Shown: in pieces, positions 44,373-45,560 of the stretch
How positions within the stretch are numbered: the first letter of the stretch is position 1
Layout: each line of letters begins with the position of its first letter
From: a virus
Reading direction: 5' to 3' (one strand)
DNA: 45,560 bases
Virus record (IMG/VR): IMGVR_UViG_3300008107_000096
Coordinates: 1-45,560 of that record
The notes under the pieces: generated by a model
The model's input: the letters and a program-made list of their open reading frames with translations, nothing else
What the model was told of the DNA's origin: nothing
Database searches by the model: none
Translations under genes and position numbers: made by a program

Positions 44373-45519
44373 AGTGTATTACCTTTATTCTTGTATCGTC
44401 TGATGTAAATTGTCTCCAAGGATCTACCACAATGCTTCCGGGAGCCAATTCAACATATAATTCTTGTGGCTTCTGCTCTCCAGAATAACCATAGGTAACT
44501 GTTCTGTTGTGTGCTAAAAATGCTATACACTCTGCAGGTCCAGCAACAACATCATTTGTCATTGGATCTACATAAATGTAGGTTGCACCCATGTCGGTCA
44601 AATAACTGCCAATCAAAAGACTGTACGATCCATCGCAAAAATCAACATCGGGTTTGTATGCTTTTCCAAGTATGTAGATTGGCAGTTCTGTGACGTCCTG
44701 AATATTTTTAAGATACTTGGCAATGTTCCTGGCTTGTATTTCTCTAGCACTCATTATGGCATCGAACAAGTCATAGCCCAATCCTAGCCGTTCAGCCAAA
44801 AACCTCAATGCTATATTGTCCCTGGGATGACAAGGTCCTGCATCTCCCATTCCGGCCTTCATGTACTTTGGACTCATGATGCGTATGGTTGAACTGGCTA
44901 GTGCATCGGTCACTACATCGACATTGATATTGCCATTTATCATTGCTACATCTTGTATCATGTTAACCAGACCAATCTTGGCACTGATAAATGTATTATA
45001 GAAAATTTTAATAGATTCGGCTTCAGTTAATAATTTTGCATCGCCGGTCTCACTTCCATCCTCTGTTCCAATAATAACCATTTCTGGATTTACCATATCC
45101 CATTCTACACTACCCATGGCAATAAGATAAGGATTGTAAATAAATCTTGCACCAGAAATATGTTGTCTAAGTTCATTACGTACTGTGCCGGGTAACACAG
45201 TGCTAATCAATACCACCAATTGATTTTCAGTAGCATGATGATTAATACTGCCAAGAGTACTTTTAACAATTTCATAGTTAAAATCTTTGTTAGGCAAATG
45301 AGTTATAGGCTGACTGCCATCGTATATGGGATCGTGTGGAGTTTGTACAGCAACAAAAATAATGTCTTTGCCTTCAACTGCATCTTTAACCGAAGTGGCT
45401 ATTTTAATTTTGTTACTTTGGCGTGGATAAATATCATATCCTGTAACATCATATTTTTCGCCCATTACTTCTGCACAGGACAATCCCAATTTACCCAATC
45501 CAATAAACCCAACTTTCAT
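44338..45519 (-). CDS. UDP-glucose/GDP-mannose dehydrogenase family protein
   Basis: A 393-residue NAD-dependent enzyme. N-terminal Rossmann VGFIGLGKLGLSCAEVMG, LVVLISTVLPGTVRNEL, the catalytic-Cys loop GDAGPCHPRDNIALRF and a C-terminal domain with PIYILGKAYKPDVD and GSYSLLIGSYL. It oxidises a UDP- or GDP-sugar to the uronic acid. It has GGAG before ATG. With the phosphomannomutase it suggests sugar-nucleotide supply for surface glycans. Confidence 0.9.
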   Translation of the reverse strand: MKVGFIGLGKLGLSCAEVMGEKYDVTGYDIYPRQSNKIKIATSVKDAVEGKDIIFVAVQTPHDPIYDGSQPITHLPNKDFNYEIVKSTLGSINHHATENQLVVLISTVLPGTVRNELRQHISGARFIYNPYLIAMGSVEWDMVNPEMVIIGTEDGSETGDAKLLTEAESIKIFYNTFISAKIGLVNMIQDVAMINGNINVDVVTDALASSTIRIMSPKYMKAGMGDAGPCHPRDNIALRFLAERLGLGYDLFDAIMSAREIQARNIAKYLKNIQDVTELPIYILGKAYKPDVDFCDGSYSLLIGSYLTDMGATYIYVDPMTNDVVAGPAECIAFLAHNRTVTYGYSGEQKPQELYVELAPGSIVVDPWRQFTSDDTRIKVIHYGNTRLQPLQD

Positions 45520-45560
45520 AATATGATCTCCATTGATAATTTTAACTATGTAATTTGGAA

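Noticed and set aside
1-45560. CRISPR array, IS element, integrase or attachment site
   Set aside because: No regularly spaced repeats, transposase motifs or tyrosine/serine recombinase motifs were seen; the repeats present are promoter cassettes.

Overview
The window reads as part of a large, apparently lytic, tailed dsDNA phage (T4-like in style) from an aquatic setting, infecting a Gram-negative host. Evidence: about 90 tightly packed and often overlapping genes, nearly all on the minus strand; many very small proteins; virion proteins (tail-fibre-like, structural and decoration proteins); a phage-sized ATP-dependent DNA ligase; a tRNA-Arg; three perfect T4-type late promoter boxes (TATAAATA); and many consensus sigma-70 promoters. 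No integrase, repressor or attachment site is visible. A betaproteobacterial host is an inference from the tmRNA tag (ANDSQFALAA), a phasin-like protein and PstS/AhpC types; it is not proven.

Layout. 0-11.7 kb: compact minus-strand genes for small conserved phage proteins, with a tRNA-Arg(UCU), a metallophosphoesterase, a methyltransferase-like protein, DNA ligase, a WYL_2-like protein, three tandem paralogues and a 2OG-Fe(II) oxygenase. Several are driven by a repeated promoter plus 5'-UTR cassette with a TTCGAA palindrome in the spacer. 11.7-19 kb: an accessory island in which units carry their own promoter, operator-like palindrome and terminator. It holds a peroxide-defence operon (AhpC, class II aldolase, AhpD), an outer-membrane beta-barrel, a DUF4214-type protein, PstS behind a Pho box, a lipoprotein with an attenuator-like leader, a circularly permuted (two-piece) tmRNA gene, an alpha/beta hydrolase, and small exported or membrane proteins. 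19-22.3 kb: more small phage proteins and a plus-strand glycosyltransferase. 22.3-31.8 kb: a virion-linked block under late promoters: SGNH hydrolase, Dps, two proteins starting MRAxEF, an exported nuclease, a large structural protein, a ubiquitin-like protein, a hydroxylase, and ClpP. 32-35.3 kb: an envelope island with a SprT-like peptidase and lipoproteins, including a prohibitin/SPFH protein and an entericidin-like peptide. 35.3-41 kb: small proteins, a zinc-ribbon protein, a phasin-like protein, a plus-strand EF-hand membrane protein, UV-damage endonuclease and a eukaryotic-type phosphomannomutase. 41-45.5 kb: tail-fibre-like protein, methyltransferase-like protein, amidinotransferase, 2OG oxygenase-like protein and a nucleotide-sugar dehydrogenase.

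How the genes may work together. The phage seems to carry its own protein quality-control axis (tmRNA plus ClpP), oxidative-stress protection (AhpC/AhpD, Dps), phosphate scavenging under host PhoB control, DNA repair (UvsE, ligase) and cell-envelope remodelling (lipoproteins, beta-barrel, sugar enzymes). The most striking single element is the permuted tmRNA at 17.03-17.38 kb, with a consensus promoter, acceptor piece, spacer hairpin, coding piece, complete tag frame and terminator all visible.
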